64,000 nucleotides of DNA from Zygnema cylindricum (Eukaryota > Streptophyta > Zygnematophyceae > Zygnematales > Zygnemataceae). Position numbers and translations under genes: made by a program. This document shows, one piece after another, positions 58,550 to 64,000 of this stretch (positions are counted from its first letter, which is position 1; every line of letters begins with the position of its first letter). The notes under the pieces are model-generated. The model saw nothing but the letters and a program-made list of their open reading frames with translations. It was not told the origin of the DNA and made no database searches. The stretch spans positions 46,568 through 110,567 of the forward strand of contig JBBHKE010003448.1 of NCBI GenBank assembly GCA_037447655.1, read 5' to 3'.

Positions 58550-59190
58550 AATTGAACATATTAAAGCAAAATTTGTAATGCTAATTCGGCATTTGTCTGG
58601 AAAGTAGTGTTTCTAGCATTATGTTTCTGCCAAAGAATGTCGAGGTTGAAGTAGCTTCATAAATACCAGGTAGTGATAGACAGTGTTGCAATTGGATCGT
58701 GTCATCTGACATGATCGTAGCTTTTCACACATGCAAAGAGAATCACCGTTACGACATTCTTACTTTTTTGTTGTGTACTAACACGCATTCCTTTTCGCAG
58801 ACAACCCCTGATTAACCTCTGGTTTGCATGCAAACAGATTACCCCTAAAAGAGACATGTCCCACTCATGAGCAAATGTCTCGTCACTTGCTATGTTACTT
58901 AATTGCTGAAATTGGAGAATATTTGCTGAAATGACTATTGCATCCTCACACAAGCCCTTTTATTTTCACTCTTCAGTATTAAAAGGAATCTGCGAGAAGA
59001 ACATTGTTACAATGTCAGCATAGTTCAAAACAGCTTTAATAATATCGTCTGAATGTGGCATCAAATTTGAGTTTCATGAACCAGGAAGGACAGAAATGAT
59101 TTCCCACAGAACGAGCAGCAAGTGTTCAACATCATGCAACAGTGAAACGGTTAACTTAATGCACCAACTCGTATTCCAGAGAATGGCATT
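58550..59190. other. Intergenic, no gene seen
   Basis: No domains, repeats or exon-like frames that I can support. Confidence 0.5.
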
Positions 59191-59191
59191 A

Positions 59192-59396
59192 TACCGTGAA
59201 TCTTTATTAATGTAGAGAAAATACAACAGTTGGATTTATGTTCTAATTCAGTTCCAAATGGCGTGACTATTTTTTAACCGTTTAAAGAAGCAACGTTAAG
59301 AAAAACACAAGTAGTATAGCAAAACTATTTTAAGTTCAAGAGCTAGATTTAGGGGCATTAATATAGTAAACTTAACTCTAATAATGATACATGGTG
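59192..59396. mobile_element. MITE, diverged copy
   Basis: TA|TACCGTGAATCTTTATTAAT to CTCTAATAATGATACATGGTG|TA, with the family spacing of about 205 bases. Confidence 0.65.
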
Positions 59397-59838
59397 TACT
59401 AGACATTGGGTCTTTGCCACAAGCAAAAAATCCATGCCATTTTGAACCGCGCACAGCTTCTATAAAAAGGGAAAAGGTACTTTTTTCTTTATACCAACAG
59501 GCTAACTTTGCAGCTACTGGTTCCTGTATGTCAAGTTTCAGACGCAAATTTAAAACCTTCTTTTCTCTTTTCGCGATTTCAACATGCAATACGTTACATG
59601 AATCCTCGCACAACTTCCGAACTAAATGAGCTAAATGACAAAAATTGAAGTATCAGTTACATGACAAAAACGCAAGTCACTGAAAATTTACTTGCAATAC
59701 AGCCTACTAAGTAGGTTAAGTGAAATGGCTTCTGTCGAACAGTACAAAGTACTAATTCCTCCGCGGGCACAAGCCTTCTCTTTACCTGCAGTTCAATGAA
59801 AATTCCGTAAATTCCTTCCTATCAGTACAAGATATACT

Positions 59839-60141
59839 ATGTCTGAAAGAACTGGCTACAGCATTCATCCATGGCAAAAACCAACTCTAACTTTTGTGCA
59901 ACGAACTTTGCAAAATTTACCCGTCAAGAAAAGCAGTTTGAACAAACAAATTAAGGAGTCAAGGGCAATGAGGGCAAAGAAACCAAAGTTGGAGAGTGGC
60001 TTTGCTGCACTTGGTTTTGCATTTACATTCTTTGTCGTTTTTATTTTGACTTTCACTTTGGGATTGTTTAATACTATTTTCAGAAACTTAAAAGGCCAGC
60101 TTTCATTAGTATTGGCACAGAATTTGAATCAACAAAATTAG
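59839..60141 (+). CDS. Possible small membrane protein, 100 aa
   Basis: An intact ATG-initiated frame. Residues 30-50 are basic (KKSSLNKQIKESRAMRAKK) and residues 54-80 are hydrophobic (GFAALGFAFTFFVVFILTF...), as in a single-pass membrane protein. No family recognised, no homologous frame elsewhere in the window. It could equally be chance or one exon of a larger gene. Confidence 0.25.
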   Translation: MSERTGYSIHPWQKPTLTFVQRTLQNLPVKKSSLNKQIKESRAMRAKKPKLESGFAALGFAFTFFVVFILTFTLGLFNTIFRNLKGQLSLVLAQNLNQQN

Positions 60142-60198
60142 TGTGGGTTTGGTGAAGTGTTGTTATTTATTCCATTTATCGTGCTAACACTATTTAGC

Positions 60199-60272
60199 TT
60201 AAAGAGAGAGAGAGAGAGGAGTGATGGAGAGAGGGAGAGTGCCGGGGGGGAGAGAGGGGGGGGGATGGAGGG

Positions 60273-60306
<34 letters not shown>
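60199..60306. repeat. (GA)n microsatellite
   Basis: GAGAGA and GGGGGA units; ends about 90 bases before the start of the duplicated segment at 60,394. Confidence 0.9.
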
Positions 60307-60308
<2 letters not shown>

Positions 60309-61079
60309 AAAAAAAAATAATAACAATTTATTTTACCTCTTACGCCATACTTGATATTGGGCACTGAACTGATTTCTCTTTGTGTTAAGACGCTCAAGCC
60401 ATTGCAAGTATTATCATAACAAAGATTAGGTCACCCTGGGCAGCTACATGTATTTGCAATTTTGAGCACATAGGAACTTTAGTGTCCTCGTCCACAGAAG
60501 GAACTACTTTTTTTTCAACAGCTTCTCGTAGTTCGTTTTAGAAAAAAAAAAAAAAAAAAAAACAGAAAACAGACTTATAAGCGAGTGATACTGTTTAAAA
60601 GCAGCGCATAGACAGAGAAGGGTAGACCACCAACTCTCTTTGTCTTCCATCTTCTTGGCTATTATATGTTGAGCAATTGTTGTAAGCTGATGTCCATAAC
60701 ATGTCATCAAAAGTACTTTTAAATAGTACACTCCATTTTAACTCAGTCGCGCACAAACCACAACACAATTTACTTTTCCTCATTGCAGGGTTTAGCATGG
60801 CAAGACTAAAAGTATGTCCTGAATCGAAGTCCAAGCAGGTAAACCAGAATCATTTTAACTACAGCGTAAACCGCTACCAGTGTTAAGAAATGTTAAGAAA
60901 TAATAAGTATGAGGCAGTTTTAGCATGAATAACTATATTTCCAGTCCAAATGACATCGCCGACTGTGAAATAAGTGTTACTAACACGAATGTCAATTCAC
61001 AGTGTAACAAATGTATATGATTGCGCAATTATTATACATGCCAGTTTCAACTCAAAAACTGGGAAAATGATGTAACAAT

Positions 61080-61263
61080 TTGTGTTGGGTATCGGGTAAA
61101 TTCATATCGCGATAATTTCGATATTCGATATATCGAATATCGATCGAGCAGAATTCTTGATATATCGTACCAGGACCAACATAAATTATCACGATATATA
61201 TTGCAAACAATGGGTGTCCGTACAGGTATATATGGAAAATTGTACGGAAAAACGTACGGACCG

Positions 61264-61299
<36 letters not shown>

Positions 61300-61476
61300 C
61301 GCCCACGGGGGAGGGGGGAGGGGGGGGGGGGGGCTTTTTGAAAAAAAAAATGGAATTATCGCATAATTATCTGGATATTTTGCTTCTCGGTACATAGATG
61401 CGATATGTCGATTATCCGGTACCTAAAATTCGATATATACTGAATATCGGCAATAGGTCCTCGATACCCAGCACTA
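61080..61476. mobile_element. hAT-type MITE inserted in copy 2
   Basis: An 8-base direct duplication GTAACAAT flanks it (61,072-61,079 and 61,477-61,484). Terminal repeats are TTGTGTTGGGTATCG and, inverted, TAGTGCTGGGTATCG. The orthologous position in copy 1 reads GTACAAT once, an empty site. The interior has TATCGATAT palindromes, a run of about 30 C, then a G-rich run. 8-base duplications with TAGTG-like ends are the hAT signature. No transposase. Confidence 0.9.
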
Positions 61477-61899
61477 GTAACAATTATCAAACACACAGCT
61501 TGACATGGGACTTGAACCAACTTTCCATCAAATATTACTTGTGCAAAATACAGCTCCAAAGGAGCAATAAATCATTTGGTCCTCCCACATTTTGGTTTCA
61601 ATTAATATACAAAACGCCGAAGCGTCGTCAACATTATAAAAGTAGGTTCGTGAAAGCCCAAAAATGTGACTGTAATCTTCTTACCCATAGGAGCTAGCCA
61701 AGTGCCTAGAAATATAATTATATCCTAACATAACTCTCATATAGTATAAATCTACCGTTCTCAGCTAACAACAATTCGTATTGATAGTTGAAAACTATAT
61801 AAAAAAACAAATCCTGAACTGGTAATCAATGAATACAAAACTGTAGAAACGTAGCTGTACAGGACTGAACCATGATGAAGTATAGAATCAAAACATAAC

Positions 61900-62944
61900 T
61901 CAAAACATATATCGGTCGGCCGAAATAAACGGCTTGATGATGGATAGAGTATACACTGTTGTGCTCGATACTGCCCTCCAACCAAGGCCGAAATAAAGGT
62001 GAATTAGGGCTAAGGGAATCCTCATCGTCATTCCAAAAAGTCCTCGTGATCCATTAAGAACATTTAATGCAGCCTTAAGCTCCTCAATAATAGCCTCAAC
62101 TCCAGCGTGAATAAAATCCTTGTTCGCACTACTACCCACATAAACCCTAATGCTGTTCCTGTTTTCACCAGCTTCATGAAACTCAAACCCACTCGACATC
62201 TGTGCATCTTCCTCAGCCTCGCACCTTCCGGAAGGTTCCTCCACGGGACCACCTTCACTGTCGAGAGAGGTACGAGCTTGGGCAGTATGACTAACTGGCT
62301 GGTCGGAGACAGGGGACTGAATAGAGCCTAGAGAGGGAAATGTTGAAACTAAATCTGCCAGTGTATATTCATTACTGGATGGAGAGCCATGACTGAGAGA
62401 GACAGAGTCGCATCCATCAGCTTTCATGCTTGTCGAGTCTCCTTGTGGATCTATTTCCAGTCGATCGATCAGCTGCTGTTTCTCCTTCCTTTTGATACTG
62501 TCACTATGTCCTGTCCTAGTAATTACTGAGCGAGGTACAGTACCGCCAGTGAATTGCTCCTCTTTGGACAGTCGGTCTTGAACCCATTTCAAGAGATGTG
62601 AAGGGACCTGACTTATCAAGGGATCTGAAACAGCATCTTGGGCAGCAAGAAGCTTTAGGACAAGTTTCTGTAACCGATGTTCTCGGGCCAAAATAGGGTC
62701 AAGAGCTGCATTTAGTTTGCCTTTCAAATCTCCATGTAAGGCATCCACAAGAGCGTCTTCACTTTCTTGGAGGGTAGTAAGAGCTGCTTGCAATTCCAAG
62801 GATAGAGATCTTAGTTGAACTTTAAGCGCGACCTTTTCACTTTCGAGACTGCAAATTTTATCGTTCAGCTGGAGCTCCCTGATATTGGCTGAATTCAGTG
62901 CATCATTCATTTCTTCAGCTTTTGTGGCCACATTCTCGATTTCA
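61900..62944 (-). CDS. Duplicate last exon of the coiled-coil protein (partial in window)
   Basis: Same length (1045 bases), same acceptor TTTACAG and intact frame as the last exon at 50926-49882. Only about four residues of 347 differ: N-D in ELQLNDKICS, Q-K in RLSKEEQ, Q-H in TGHSD and K-E in CEAEED. The upstream exons of copy 1 have no counterpart before the window ends, and intron homology stops at 63,415. It is therefore either the 3' end of a gene whose 5' exons lie beyond 64,000, or a promoterless fragment. Confidence 0.75.
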
Positions 62945-63415
62945 CTGTAAATCAAATCAAGTAAAAAGCCCAAGAAACAAAAAAGATGAGAAAAGAGGAG
63001 GCCAATGATGCCCGACTGAGACGTGGAAAGAAGTGGTACAAGATCAGGATAAAGGCAAGCTTAGTGAACACCTGCTGGTCAGGGCTTTGGCAGTATAAAA
63101 AAACAATCTTTCTGATATTCAGAACTGCCATATTTCATGAGCACAAATTACGGGGAGTTTATCACAGAGGAGGAAGCGTCATTAGAAGCCGCTTAGTGAA
63201 TACTGCATATGAACCACTACGGATCAGAAACTGCTGGACAACCAAACACATAGCCACAACAGCTAAATGTGAACAAAAATGGAACAGCGTGACACAGGAA
63301 TCACAATCAGCTTAACAGCCTGAAAGGCATCTCAGGTCAAACGAAAAATTTACAAGACTTCGGTCTCTTTCAAAAATTCTGGAGTTCACAATGTCTAGGT
63401 TAGGTATTGCGTTGC

Positions 63416-64000
63416 TGAAACTCTGAGACCTCCATTGGCCCTCAGAGTATGCAGATCCAAAAGAAGCTAATCTAGATAGTGCCGACTCCAAGTTAATATA
63501 AACCCAAGTGACTGACCCCTTGACAGTCAGAACCCCAATATAGATTCACCCCTGTTAAATAACACTTTTTGTGTGCTCAGTTCCACCACAGAATGCAAAG
63601 TTAGAATATGAGATTTGGACACATTCACCCACTTTGACTTTCCCTTAGAAATGCAGCCACCCTGGTAGACAAAAACTCTGACCGACTACACCCCTGTGTA
63701 GCCTGGACTCCCCTGAGTCCGCAGCAAAAAGAATCACTGAAAATGGTCAAGTAAATTGATAGTTATGGCTGGCCAAAGTTTGCCATTTATACAAGGTGCT
63801 CTCTGGGAGAGGCAGCTACTTACCCAGAATTTTCTAAGTCCTATCCCCCCCTCTAAAACTCTATCTACTGAAGTACGGCACCAATTAAAATACTGTGTCG
63901 TACATAAAAGTACAGGTGCCGGTGTACTTTATGTACGGCCATCGTACGACATGGCAAAAATGTTGACACATGTCATATCGGGATTCGTTTCCGTAATCTC
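63416..64000. other. Unique sequence upstream of copy 2
   Basis: No exon seen. An imperfect inverted repeat with arms GTCGTACATAAAAGTACAGG and GTGTACTTTATGTACGGC lies at about 63,898-63,939. Confidence 0.5.

Larger units (their letters stand above)
60394..63415. repeat. Segmental duplication, copy 2
   Basis: Direct repeat of 48,788-51,424. Longer by about 400 bases because of the insertion at 61,080-61,476. Small indels occur in the non-coding parts, for example near 63,050 and in an A run near 60,545. Confidence 0.92.

Overview
The window is eukaryotic nuclear DNA: the genes have many spliceosomal GT-AG introns, and the spaces between them are AT-rich and full of microsatellites, minisatellites and small DNA transposons. 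A streptophyte, probably an early-diverging land plant or an alga close to land plants, fits best. The KDEL-receptor-like protein has the N-terminally extended form typical of plant ERD2-like proteins, the tRNA-Ser is plant-like, and TA-flanked and hAT-type MITEs are abundant. The species cannot be named from the sequence alone. Gene models below were built by hand, by joining open exons whose splice sites and reading phases match. Layout: (1) 1.7-8.6 kb, minus strand: an 8-exon gene for a Kir-type (inward-rectifier) potassium-channel-like protein, with an unusual pore and a one-base frame break. (2) 10.2-14.1 kb, plus: PHF5A/SF3B7, a 110-aa SF3b splicing subunit, split by a 3.5-kb intron made largely of tandem repeats. 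(3) 14.1-19.6 kb: a decayed retroelement and several MITEs. (4) 19.7-25.3 kb, plus: a 6-exon ERD2-like (KDEL receptor family) protein of 275 aa. (5) 27.1-27.8 kb: three adjacent MITEs. (6) 28.5-37.8 kb, plus: two tandem, four-exon paralogues of a family I do not recognise. They share an internally duplicated W-motif plus PLPS-W-IL module and a C-terminus resembling half a histone fold. (7) 39.6-42.0 kb, minus: a 4-exon F-box protein of 238 aa. (8) 42.8-45.8 kb, plus: the mitochondrial F1-ATPase assembly chaperone ATP12, with a long repetitive N-terminal extension. (9) 46-48 kb: a MITE with an amplified end, a Harbinger-like element and tRNA-Ser(AGA). (10) 48.8-53.9 kb, minus: a 3-exon coiled-coil protein of 449 aa, whose last exon and flanks are duplicated at 60.4-63.4 kb; the second copy carries a hAT-type insertion. 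(11) 54-60 kb: terminal-inverted-repeat elements rich in GTAC. The genes do not form an operon or an evident pathway; most are housekeeping genes (splicing, secretory pathway, ATP synthase assembly). The parts least explained by known biology are the tandem gene pair, the Kir-like channel with a TTFGG pore, and the repeated tandem duplication of sequence across splice junctions in several unrelated genes.
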